A stretch of DNA of 64,000 bases. It comes from Rhizophagus irregularis (Eukaryota > Glomeromycota > Glomeromycetes > Glomerales > Glomeraceae). Positions 35,032-45,146 of the stretch are shown piece after piece. Numbering within the stretch: the stretch's first letter is position 1; every line of letters starts with the position of its first letter. The notes under the pieces were generated by a model, which was not told where the DNA came from, did not search any database, and saw only the letters and a list, made by a program, of their open reading frames with translations. The DNA lies in assembly GCF_026210795.1 (NCBI RefSeq), contig NC_089449.1, positions 2,852,001 to 2,916,000 of the forward strand, read 5' to 3'. Position numbers and translations under genes: made by a program.

Positions 35032-36880
35032 GTCTTGGATGCTAAAGATCAGCTCTGGACTTTTATTTCGAAGGTAAAAATCTTCAAAATATTTTTTTTT
35101 ATATTTTAACTTTAACGAACGTTAGTTACGTTCATTTTTGTATTTTATAGGTTCTGACGCCAAAAAATGGCTCCGGACTTTACTTTGAAGGTAAAACTTT
35201 CGAAAAAAAAATATTTTGTTTTATTAACTTTATTGACGAACGTTAACTAACGTTTCGTCTTATTTTTTTTTAGATAAAGGAAGCCGAAACTGAGTTCTGG
35301 GCTCCTATATCAAAGGTAAAACAAACCTTCAAAAAAAAAATTAATTTTTTTTAAAATTAATTTATATTGACGAACGTTAACTAACATTTCATCTTTTTTT
35401 AGTTAAAGGAAGCTGAAAGACAAACCGGACTTCCATATCGAAGGTAAAACCTTCAAAAAAAATATATATATATATTTTTAACTTTATTGACGAACGTTAA
35501 CAACGTTTGTATTTCTTTTTTTTTAGGTAAAGGAATCCGAAAACGAGTTCCGGGCTCCTATATCGAAGGTAAATTTAACCTTCAAATTTTTTTTTCTTTT
35601 TATTTAAATGAACATTCACTAACGTTCGTTATTCTTTTTTTTAGGTAAAGGAAGCCGAAAGAACTTCCATATCGAAGGTAAAATCTTTGATTTTTTTTTT
35701 ATTATTTTATTTAATGAATGTTACTAATTCTAACGTTCATTTTTTACTTTTCGTAGATACAACCGTACAAGAAACCGAAAGGCAGGTTCCGGTCTCCTAT
35801 TTCAAAGGTAAGGCTTCGAAATTTCATTTTACTTTTTTTCTTTTATTTTAGCGAAACGTTTACTAATGTTTCAGCTTTCTTTTTTGTAAGCCCACGGCTT
35901 TCCAGAGCTTCATTTCAAAGGTTATATCCTTTATATCCTTCAAAAATATATTTTTTTTATTAGTTTTTTTTTATGAACGTTAACTAACGTTCATTTTCAT
36001 TTTTGTAGGTCCAAGACACTGAAGGTACGTATCTCGTACTTGATTTCAAAGGTAAATAACTTTCGAAAAAAAAGGGAGTCTTTTGTTTTAACGAACGTTT
36101 ATTAACGTTCATTTTTCTCTTCTTTATAGGTTTAGGATGCCGAAGGACTTTAATTTCGAAGGTAAACTTCAATTTTATTTTTTATTTTTTATTCTTTTTT
36201 TGTTTATTTTAACGAAACGTTATTAACGTTTCGATTTTTTTTAGGTTTTCGGCTCTCCCGAACTCTTCTGGACTGAATTTCGAAGGTATTTCTTCGAAAT
36301 TCTTTTATTTCTTTATTTTATTTTATTTTTGTAAAAGAACGTTAACGTTCTTTATTCTTTTTTTTAGATTTTTGGCTCTCTGGTTCCAGCCTGAACAGAA
36401 TTTTCAACATGGTTAGTTTCGTAATGAACTTTTCGTTATGAAACTAATTTTTTTTTATATTTTATTTAAACAAAACGTTACTAACGTTTCGATTTCTTTT
36501 TCTTTTTCTGGTAGCCACCTGGATTGGACGGAATTTCGAAGGTGAAATTCAAAATTATTTTATTTTTATTTTTTATTTGAACGAAACGTAGACTAACGTT
36601 TCAATTTTTACTTTTTGCAGGTTTACGGCTTCTGGATGGAATTTCGAAAGTAAAATTCCTTCAAAATTCTTTTATGTTTTTTTTTATTTAGCGAAACGTT
36701 TTCTAACGTTTCATTTTTTTTGTAGGTCATCATCATTCATGAAAAGAATTTTGAAGGTAAAACTTCAAAATTCTTCATTTTTTTTGTTGTTTTTAATTTG
36801 CGAAACGCTTACTAACGTTTCAGTTGGTTTTTTTTTGTAGAATTTTTGTTCTCCGGCTCCTGGACGAAAGAATTTCAAAG
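35032..36880 (+). CDS. Candidate micro-exon gene: up to 16 exons of 27-51 nt
   Basis: Exon-like blocks with AG before and GTAAA/GTATT/GTTA after: 35,032-35,073; 35,151-35,190; 35,274-35,315; 35,403-35,443; 35,527-35,568; 35,645-35,677; 35,757-35,807; 35,891-35,920; 36,009-36,051; 36,130-36,161; 36,245-36,285; 36,368-36,411; 36,515-36,541; 36,621-36,649; 36,726-36,756; 36,841-36,880. The twelve from 35,527 to 36,880 splice into one open frame of 147 codons although their lengths are not all multiples of three. Several end in the peptide ISK (e.g. VKESENEFRAPISK, PTAFQSFISK, LRLLDGISK). Introns are 76-103 nt and all eleven carry a (C/T)TAAC or TAAT branch-like site within a GAACGTT...AACGTTC palindrome. 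Exon 2 (40 nt) and exon 4 (41 nt) break frame unless skipped; the block after 36,880 has a lost acceptor and a TAG. No known domain; start and end of the gene are not identified. Confidence 0.45.
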
Positions 36881-38000
36881 GTAAACTTCGAAATTCTTAT
36901 TTTTTTGTTACTTTAATTTACGAAACATTTACTAACGTTTCAGTTGTTTTTTTTGCGGGGTTTTGGTTCTCTGGCTCCTAGACGAAAGAATTTTGAAGGT
37001 AAACCTTTAAAATTCTTTTTATTTTTTATTTTATTTTTCTTTAACGAACGTTCTACTAACGTTTATTTTTCCTTTATTTTTTAGGTTCCGGCTCCATTTG
37101 AAAGAACTTCGAAGGTATAACACTTAAGGTTGCTTGCCGAAACCTTCTTAATAACTGCCAAACCTATATGGAAAATGCCAAAACTATATTAAATCATATT
37201 AAAAATCCTGCTGAAACTTTGCCGAAATGCCGAAACCCCATTTGCTGAAACTGCTGAAACCCTGCCGAAACTAAGGTTGCTTGCCGAAACCTTCTTAATA
37301 ACTGCCGAAACCTATACGGAAAATGCCGAAACTATATTAAATCATATTAAAAATCCTGCCAAAACTTTGCTGAAATGCCGAAACCCCCATTTGCCGAAAC
37401 TGCTGAAACCCTGCCGAAACTATAGTAAACATATAGTAAAATCTTGCCGAAATTTATCGCAGGATTTTGGAGAGGTTTTGGCAAGTAACCTTAGCCGAAA
37501 CTATAGTAAACATATAGTAAAATCTTGCCGAAATTTATCGCAGGATTTTGGAGAGGTTTTGGCAAGTAACCTTAGCCGAAACTATAGTAAACATATAGTA
37601 AAATCTTGCCGAAATTTATCGCAGGATTTTGGAGAGGTTTTGGCAAGCAACCTTAATAACACTTCAAAGTTTCTTTTTTTTAATTTTCTTTAACGAACGT
37701 TTTACTAACGTTCGTTTTCTTTTATTTTTTAGGTCCCGTCTCTCATTTGAAAGAACTTCGAAGGTAATGACACTTCAAAATTCTTTTTTTTTAATTTTCT
37801 TTAACGAACATTTACTAACGTTCGTTTTTCTTCTATTTTTAGGTCCCAGACTTCCATTTGGAAGAACTTCGAAGGTAATAATACTTTGAAGTTATTTTTT
37901 TTATTTTTCTTTAACAAACGTTTTACTAACGTTCATTTTCTTTATTTTTGAGATCCTGGGATTTCATGTCAAACATTTCGAAAGTAATAACTTCAAAATT
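36881..38000 (+). repeat. Right end of the micro-exon array with decayed units
   Basis: Five more units: about 36,962-37,008 (acceptor changed to GCGGG, TAG inside), 37,086-37,114, 37,733-37,762, 37,843-37,874 and 37,953-37,981. Exon-like blocks end 'aacttcgaag' followed by GTAATA/GTATAA and keep the peptide ending RTSK in some frame. The composite MITE at 37,125-37,655 interrupts one unit. Confidence 0.7.
37125..37655. mobile_element. Composite hAT-like MITE, TAAGGTTGCTTGCC family, internally amplified
   Basis: Perfect 8-bp target duplication ataacact (37,117-37,124 and 37,656-37,663). The 531-bp interior is a partial copy (37,125-37,272) fused to a full copy starting at 37,273. Its last roughly 81 bp ('ccgaaactatagtaaacata...') is repeated three times in tandem (from about 37,414, 37,495 and 37,576). 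The element moved or grew as a unit and is closely related to 8,882-9,103. Confidence 0.9.
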
Positions 38001-39080
38001 TGTAACAAATATCTCTGATTTTCTATTTTGTTTTTTGTTTGTTGGAATCGAACCAACTGGAACAATGTTCCAAACCATTAACAACATGTAAATGTGCAGT
38101 AAAAAGATGATGAATAGCAATAACTAGTAATAGATTTCAATTGTATTTGTAAACTTGTTAATATATAATAAAAAAGTAATTTTGATTATACAAATAAATT
38201 AGTAATTAATGCAATAAATTAATTTGTATTATTGTGATGCAGATTTTTACTGAAAAAAATTGCTGAGATATTTCGAAGGTTTTTTATTTAAAAATCTGCG
38301 CAGAACTTTGTTATTTATAAAATCTGCACAGTTTTTTATTGGATTTTTCCTCTAATGTTTTGCGCCAGGGTATAAGATCTGTGCAGATATAATTTCTGAA
38401 AATCTGCACAGATCTGCTCCCCAAAAAATTTCCCGATGTTATGGATCCATTGTTTTGCATAATGTTCTGAAAGAGTCAAATCAGGTCAGGTTTGAGGATG
38501 TATTCGAATTCAACCTGACTATAAAAACCAACCTGTACAAATACCTGGATTAATATTTATATGATCAGACCCCCGACCTGACCTGATATAGTTTAACTCC
38601 AGGTCAAATAAGATTTTTAACAAATTTATTTATGATCAGCAAGACAATAGTATATGTATATTGCACGATTTTTACAAAAACAATTCTGATAAGTTTTATT
38701 TAAATTTTTATGATAAAATTATAAAATATAATTCTCATTAAATCCTCCTTACTCCAACCATGACTTCAAATACATATAGGCGTGAATTGTATTTTTTTTG
38801 AGATTGCTTCTTTTTGCTATTATCAAATCAGTTTTGCCAGAAAAAATCTGTTCTACTGGAATACTTATAGCTAAATTAAAAATCATTTTATTGGCTAATA
38901 TTTAATATTTAGTAATGTTAAAAATGAATAAAGTTTTTTTACCTGCAATTACAAGATAATCTCTTGCCATTACTGCTAAGTGTAAATACTCTACTTCATT
39001 TAACTATATATGTTTATTAATGAATTAGTGATATCAAATAAAATAGATTAATTATTATTAAATATATACCTTCTACCACA

Positions 39081-39713
39081 TAGTGTTCTGAACAGATCGA
39101 ATCAGATCAGATTTAAAATAAATCTGATCTGATCTGAATTCAGATCAAAAATAATTAAATCTGATCTGATCTAAATCTGAAATAAGTTTGATTTGATTCA
39201 GTCTGAATCCAATTCAAATAAAACTGATCTGATCCAAATCTAATCTGAATCAGAAATTAAAAAAACGTTTTGCAACATTTTTTAAATGTTGTGAAATATT
39301 TTTTTATTTCAATTTAAATGAAAAAAAACTGTTACAAAATAGTTTATTTAACTAAAAAGAACTATTTCGCAACAGTTTTTTAAATTGTTTTAATATAAAC
39401 CATTGCAAAACAGTTTATTTAACTAAAATAACCATTTTGCAACAGTTTTTAATTGTCTTAATAAAAACATTGCGTGAAATATTTTTTATTTTCTAAGATT
39501 CAGATTCAATTTAAACCTGATCTGAATCTGTTTGAATCAGATTTGATCTGATCTGATTTAAATGAATAATTGATCTAATTTGATTTGATCTGAAATAAAT
39601 CAAATTTTTTTGATTCAGATCAGATTACGGATTATAAAAAAGCTGATCTGATTTGATCCATTTTGAATCAGATCCACAAATATGAATCAGATCGGATTTT
39701 TTTTGGAACACTA
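39081..39713. mobile_element. hAT-like MITE (TAGTGTTC ends), complete copy
   Basis: 633 bp, inverted ends TAGTGTTC and GAACACTA, perfect 8-bp duplication ctaccaca (39,073-39,080 and 39,714-39,721). The interior is mostly alternating 'gatctgat' and 'gaatcaaat' motifs plus three 'tttgcaac' blocks. The insertion lies within the transposase sequence encoding LLWWK-like residues. Same family as the interrupted copy at 20,065-23,511. Confidence 0.93.
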
Positions 39714-40549
39714 CTACCACAGTAAAACATCTTAATTTTGATCTGCTCGAGAATTTTTTAAGTACATTTCTACTTCATTATGTTGATGATTTTTCTTTTT
39801 ACCAAAAATGTAATTTAAGAGTTTGTCATTATTATTATTATCATCAACTCCTACGTTAATAATACTAGGCACATAATTAGTATTATAAACATTAAGAACT
39901 GTTTCCTTTGCATAGCGAATAAAATTTTATTTCCACCTATTATCTTTATAGTAACTCAACTTAAACTGTAGATCAAGTACTATAAAATCTCATTCAATTT
40001 GTAAAAAAAATTTTACTATTTTATATTTATATCTCTTACCAGTAGCAATTGTATACATAGTAGTTTCATCAGATTTTTTATAATAGAACTCAAGTTTCTC
40101 TAATCCTGCTTTAACAGCAATTACTATATCTTTAGAACTATCTAAATCTTTACAATATGCTTCAAGTTTATCTATTAAATAATTATATATTAATATGGAA
40201 GAAGAAAGCATAAGATATTTTGCAGTTGAAAGTATTTTAGTAGTTTGTACAAATATTTATTTAATATAAATTAAAATTTTTTTAATTAATTATAAAGATT
40301 AAATTTATCAATAAAACTTATTTTTTTATTTGTCAACCTTCTTACCTTCAAAACAGAAATAATTTCTTTTATTTTATTCCATTCATCATCAGTAATTTCA
40401 AAATTTCTAGGGTCTTTATTTGAATTTGTCATTGCATCTATTGCCTATAATATAAAAAAAATAATATTATATTAATATAGATAAAAAAGCAAATGTACTT
40501 ACTTATAATATGATAAATACTCTAATCTCACGCATCACAAATGTACGGT

Positions 40550-41078
40550 GTTAACCGATTCGGTACGTTGAATAGATTAACTATGATTTGCAGTCAGGGA
40601 GATTAAGTACGTTTAACTATGACTGAAATCCAATCAAACAAGACACGCTTAAAATAGGGAGTTCGTTTATAGTGTAAAAGGTTATACTTTATTATAGAAC
40701 TTTATAATTACAAGAATAAGAACTAATAGGAACTAAGGTTAACTAATTCGAACTGAAGGAACTTCCCCATAACGAAGGAAAATACCAACGTTATTTATAT
40801 AAAAGTTACTACATATAAAGATATAATAAATATAATAGATATAATAAATATAAGAAATATAACTAATATAATAAATATAACTAATAAATTAAATATAATA
40901 AATAAAATAATTATATCGATTATATTAAATATAATTAATATAATAAATATAATAGAAATAATAGGCTAAGTAGGCTGCGGCTAGGTCGGCTTGGCACAGT
41001 TGGGCACAGTAGATCCTAATTTTCCACATGATCTTCTGGCGCAGTAAGTTGTAACTCTACACGTGACTAGGGGTAACA
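40550..41078 (-). repeat. 3' LTR (529 bp)
   Basis: Matches 49,495-50,026. Starts GTTAACCGATTC and ends GGGGTAACA on the plus strand. Nearly identical to the other LTR for about 450 bp, but the first 80 bp on the plus strand (U5 end of the element) hold most of the differences. Contains an AT-rich tract of 'aatataataaat' repeats (40,815-40,960). Confidence 0.95.
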
Positions 41079-41096
41079 GGTTCCTCCTCTTAATTT
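41079..41096 (-). promoter_or_regulatory. Polypurine tract
   Basis: In element orientation the sequence directly before the 3' LTR reads AAGAGGAGGAACC, the purine-rich primer for plus-strand DNA synthesis in LTR elements. Confidence 0.75.
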
Positions 41097-41503
41097 GCAG
41101 CTCCTGCGAAAATCAATAAATTATTTCTAAGTTTCCTTATCTGAGGTCTGGTAATTTTCCTAATAACCTGGACGTCTAGTTTCTTCGTCCTTAAGATTTG
41201 TTCCGGAAAAAACTCAAAAATATCAAAAGTCTTTTCTACAATTGTTGCATAATGTAATGACATTTTATGCTTGTATTTCAATCGTTCGCTAGGAGTTGGT
41301 AGTTGGTCTAGGAGTTGTCCTAAATAGAAAGAGTTAATCATCGCCAATTGTGTGTCCTTTAGTCGTATTGACTTCGTTACACTTCTTAGAGTTGCAGAAA
41401 ATTTAACTTGGAAATCTTCTTCTTCCATGTAGGGCGGCGGTGGAAAATTAATTTCTTCTGAAGTAGTTTGTTGAATATCTTCTAATATTTCTGAAAAATC
41501 CAT
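41090..41503 (-). CDS. Small extra ORF between integrase and 3' LTR
   Basis: 137 codons from the ATG at 41,503, sense with the retrotransposon. The product starts acidic (MDFSEILEDIQQTTSEE) and becomes basic and helical at its end (VIRKITRPQIRKLRNN). No recognised domain. Position after pol is where some Ty3/gypsy lineages carry an additional gene, but it lacks signal-peptide or membrane features, so nothing suggests an envelope-like protein. It ends almost at the polypurine tract. Confidence 0.5.
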   Translation of the reverse strand: MDFSEILEDIQQTTSEEINFPPPPYMEEEDFQVKFSATLRSVTKSIRLKDTQLAMINSFYLGQLLDQLPTPSERLKYKHKMSLHYATIVEKTFDIFEFFPEQILRTKKLDVQVIRKITRPQIRKLRNNLLIFAGAAN

Positions 41504-42000
41504 TTTTCTTCAAGCGGTTTAAACTCTTTTGTCAACTTATCCACATCTATATATATGTTTTAAATTTCTGTAGATCGTTTTGCTGATTAGATTTTTGTTT
41601 ATTTCTGATGAGATTTTTGTATTACTCATCATGTTTCACCACATCTATCAGTTATTTTTAGCGCTTAAATTATTTAACCGCGTTTTTCTATTTTAAGATT
41701 ATTTTTCCTTGTTCTAAAAATATCTTCACATTTTTCTAGAACTTTCCAGAAATATTTTCAAAAGTGATTTTTGCGCGTCTTACGCGTCCACATTTTCATA
41801 ATTTTTCGCGTCGTGATTTTTCGTGATATTTTTGTTGTGCCTGATCTTAACGTGTTTTCGCGTCATGCCTATTTCTTATATAAGGTCTAAATTTTTCCCC
41901 TTTCTCTTTTTCTTATCTTCTTGTAAAATCTTTATATTATCCCAAAATTTTCCAAAATTTTCTTTGTCTACCTATCTATCTATCTACCAATCTATCTATC

Positions 42001-42700
42001 ATGACCTGTCGTCGATCTAATACCTCACGTCAGAAATCTCGAGCAAGATTTCAAAGACTTAAAGAAGCACGTAAAATGAAAGTTCGTCAACTTGAAGGTG
42101 GGTATTGTACGCAAGGTTCTTAAGATGTCTCTTGAACGGTATGATTGCCTGTAGACAGGGTTTCGACCTTATATCCGGTTCTTAAAAGGTTGATTTTGCG
42201 CAGCTTGTAGACGGGGTACTTGTACTTCTAGGATATTTAAGTCTTGAAAGGCCTCTACCTGTAGAACTTTTTTTTGTACTATCGACCTTATTCACTTAGT
42301 TTTTAACTAACTTGGAGTGACCATAAATCTCCATTTTTATTTCTAATAGAGGACCTTACGAAAGCTAAGGAAGAAAAAGAAGATCTTCAAGAGAAATTTG
42401 AAAACTTGCTGGAAATGGGGACCCATAAGAATCTCGAGACAGGATTCCAAAATAAAATCTGGGCTGGGGAGCAGCGAAAATTATGGGAGGCCCAAAAATT
42501 AATTATCGACCAGCAGCGAACAATAGAAGGTCTGGAAGAAGGCGTTTGTCAATTAATTTCACATAATATAGGCTTGCAGAAGTAGTAGAGGTCGTGCTGA
42601 AGCAGCATTTGAAGAAGCAAAACAAATGCTTTTTGAAGAATGTAATATAATTTTGTCAAACGGTTCTACTTCTAATCCTAGTTATGAAGAAGTTGATTAA
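42001..42700 (+). CDS. Antisense coiled-coil ORF inside the LTR element, one intron
   Basis: Opposite strand to gag-pol. Exon 1 from ATG 42,001 (MTCRRSNTSRQKSRARFQRL...) to about 42,097. A 252-nt intron follows (GTGGGT donor, 'tttctaatag' acceptor near 42,349) and exon 2 reads EDLTKAKEEKEDLQEKFENL and continues as a Gln/Glu-rich coiled coil. After GLQ at about 42,582 one base shift is needed to continue as SSRGRAEAAFEEAKQMLF, ending at TAA 42,698-42,700. The basic N-terminus plus coiled coil recalls a small bZIP-like or nucleic-acid-binding protein, but no motif is certain. A TATA-like box (cttatataagg at 41,875) precedes it by about 125 bp. Confidence 0.5.
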
Positions 42701-42919
42701 ATAAAAAAAAATTTCTTCTTTCTGATTTTTCCTATAATTTTCTAATAATTTTTGTAATAAATTTTTCATTAAGTTTTTCACAATAAAATTTCTAAAATTT
42801 TTCATCTTTTTAATAAATTTTTCTGGGGCATTGAGTCGCAAATTCATTTTGATCATCTGTAACACTTTGTAAATAAAATTAACTATTTGCCACGAGTTGT
42901 AGATCTTAATCGTGACTAA

Positions 42920-44332
42920 TTATACTACAATTATTGGTTCCCAATTTTGTCGATCGTGATACAATTTTAATAAACTTCCATTTACAGGAGTTCGTAAGAC
43001 TTTTCCATCTATAGTTCGTAATTTGTACGCTCCTTTTTCTCCAACTTGATGAATATAGTATGGTCCTTTCCATTTTGGATTTAGTTTTCCAGTCCATTGC
43101 TTTTCTTTTGCTGCGTCATAATATAAGACTTTATCTCCAATAGAAAATTTTATTTGATGACATAATTTTCTATCATGTCGTTCCTTTTGTTTTTGTTGAG
43201 ATATTTCAATATTTGTCTTAGCTATTTCGATTTCTTGAGGTAGTTGGTCAACTAAATTTTCTATGTGATTTATTAAAGTTGGATTTCCATTATTTTCTAA
43301 TGAATCAGTTGGTAGTTTAGCATCTCGTCCATATAATAAAAAGAAAGGTGCGATTTTTGTAGTCGAATGTTTTGTAGTACGATAAGCAAATAAAATTGGT
43401 GCAATATAATTATCCCAATTATCAATATGATCTGTTGATAATTTTGCTAAAGATTCTGATAAAGTACGATTAAATCTTTCTACAAGTCCATTTGTTTGAG
43501 GGTGGTATGGTGTTGAAAATAAATGTTTTATCTGAAATTTTTCCATTAATTTTTCAATTATTTGATTTCTAAAATGAGTTCCTTGGTCTGATAATATTTT
43601 TGCTGGACATCCATGTCGACAAATTATTTCTTCATAAATAAAAAGTGCAGCTTGTTCTGCAGTAGCTTCTTTTACAGGTCGTGCTTCTGGCCATTTTGTT
43701 AAATAATCCATTGCTGTAATTATATATTTGTTTCCATTTGTAGTTATAGGTAAAGGTCCTACAAAATCTATTCCTATTTGATGAAAAGGACTTTCTACTG
43801 GAATAGGATGTAAAGGTAACTTTGTCTTTTGTTTTCCTCTTCGTTGACAAGAGTCACATGACATGACATAAGCTCTGATGTCATTGTACATTTGTGGCCA
43901 ATAATATCTTGATTGAATTTTGTCAAACATTGTGTCAACTGAAAAATGCGCAGCAGTAGGATCGTTGTGGAACATAAAAAGAACTGGTTCCAATTCATGT
44001 CTTCTAATTACTCGTAGTAAATTATTTTGTCTCTTTTTATCCTTTTTATAAATGAAATTATTTTTGATAATAAAATATACTGATTGTTTTTGAATTTGTT
44101 GTTGTTGTTGGTTATTTAATGTAAAAGGTAATTGATTATATTTTAAATAATTATATATGTTATTGTAATGTTCAATATCCATTTTTGAAAATTTAGGCTG
44201 TCTCGTCACGATGCGGACACTTTCGCTTTCACCTTTTGATACTTTGTTAATTATAATATGTAAAAGAGGTGGACTTTTAGTCCAAATTGGCAATGAAAGG
44301 TTCCAAAGATACTTTGTAAACTGGTAAATCAT
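42920..44332 (-). CDS. Integrase (gypsy type)
   Basis: 470 codons. Zinc-binding H2C2 (HNDPTAAHFSVDTMFD...SCDSCQ) in the first third, then the RNase H-like catalytic core with DDE: IDFVGPLP, LSDQGTHFRNQ and the Glu in LVERFNR. The C-terminal part has SIGDKVLYYD and GKLNPKWKGPY, the GPY/F-type module; no chromodomain is visible. The integrase inserts the cDNA into the host genome. This exon is intact, unlike the rest of pol. A Gln-rich run (QQQQQIQKQ) precedes the zinc domain. Confidence 0.93.
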   Translation of the reverse strand: MIYQFTKYLWNLSLPIWTKSPPLLHIIINKVSKGESESVRIVTRQPKFSKMDIEHYNNIYNYLKYNQLPFTLNNQQQQQIQKQSVYFIIKNNFIYKKDKKRQNNLLRVIRRHELEPVLFMFHNDPTAAHFSVDTMFDKIQSRYYWPQMYNDIRAYVMSCDSCQRRGKQKTKLPLHPIPVESPFHQIGIDFVGPLPITTNGNKYIITAMDYLTKWPEARPVKEATAEQAALFIYEEIICRHGCPAKILSDQGTHFRNQIIEKLMEKFQIKHLFSTPYHPQTNGLVERFNRTLSESLAKLSTDHIDNWDNYIAPILFAYRTTKHSTTKIAPFFLLYGRDAKLPTDSLENNGNPTLINHIENLVDQLPQEIEIAKTNIEISQQKQKERHDRKLCHQIKFSIGDKVLYYDAAKEKQWTGKLNPKWKGPYYIHQVGEKGAYKLRTIDGKVLRTPVNGSLLKLYHDRQNWEPIIVV

Positions 44333-45139
44333 TCATTAATCGTTCGATATATTTAAGATAATTGATATTATTTTCAAGTTGTACTGCTTGAGGTTCTTTC
44401 CACCATTGATTATTAATAAGGAATTTGGGATTCATATCTGGCCTAATTTTTCCTAAAGTGAATCCAATGATACAGTCGTGCATAGTAGTTCCATAAAATA
44501 GATTCTTCTTGCACATCGTACAATATGTATGTACGTGATGATTTTCTGTATCACATTGCCATGGCAACGACTTCCACCATGATTGATTGGTTGACCGGCG
44601 ATTACTTGTTTAATTTTTATATTTTCCAAATACATATTTTCTAGAGCTTGACGGTTCATACCACACATGGTCCAGGCGATATGTTCTTCAATTTTAATCT
44701 GATTTTCTTCTGAATAATCAGAGAATGCATCTCCATAAATTTGTCTTTCCCACGAATTATTATATTCTTCTGTATCAATCGAATAGTTATCTTCATTACA
44801 CTGACAAATAATTTCGTTACAACAACTATATGGTGATGGTGAACGGGCTGGAGGAGGTTGACAAACTTTACAAATACAATCTTCTGGATGAGGTCCATTG
44901 GGGTTGTCAAAATCATATCGAATTCCTGAAACAATATTAATAGGAGAGTTATTTTCAGATCGTTCTTCAATGTAGCTTTGCATATCATATATTAGATTAT
45001 CACAACGATTTAACAAATCAATAGCTCTTTGAGCAGGTCTATCAGTATAATCATCTTCTGAATCTGCATCGTACTCTTCATGTACTGGAGTAGAACTTTC
45101 ATTTACATTAGTTTGTCCTTCTTTTTCAATAGAAATCAT
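44277..45139 (-). CDS. Cys/His-rich spacer between RNase H and integrase
   Basis: Two overlapping open stretches (45,139-44,453 and 44,567-44,277). The first is acidic and carries CICKVCQPPPARSPSPYSCC followed by ICQC; the second has HTYCTMCKKN, which looks like a further zinc-binding knuckle. In most gypsy elements RNase H leads directly into the integrase zinc domain, so this roughly 290-residue insert is unusual. It could be part of a single pol polyprotein broken by frameshifts at about 45,180 and 44,560. Confidence 0.6.
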
Positions 45140-45146
45140 GAAACAA

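Larger units (their letters stand above)
31890..38438. mobile_element. 6.5-kb segment bounded by inverted CATCGGGAAATTTTTT ends
   Basis: The left end CATCGGGAAATTTTTT (31,890) is repeated inverted, ending at 38,438. Both ends are followed inward by clusters of 'atctgca/tgcagat' motifs (31,910-32,185 and 38,240-38,425), a subterminal repeat layout typical of hAT-like elements. The interior is the micro-exon/palindrome array. I find no matching 8-bp flanks (taaaaatt / ttatggat), so a single transposition unit is plausible but not shown. Confidence 0.5.

Noticed and set aside
37277-37693. 138-codon repetitive ORF in the composite MITE
   Set aside because: The open frame results from tandem copies of the MITE end; the same reading at 8,887-9,114 is part of a non-coding MITE.
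32640-38000. CRISPR-like repeat-spacer array
   Set aside because: Units are unequal, palindromic and splice-like, repeats and spacers are not distinguishable, the genome is eukaryotic and no cas genes are present.
41079-41503. Envelope-like gene in the LTR element
   Set aside because: The ORF lacks a signal peptide, membrane segment or glycosylation pattern.
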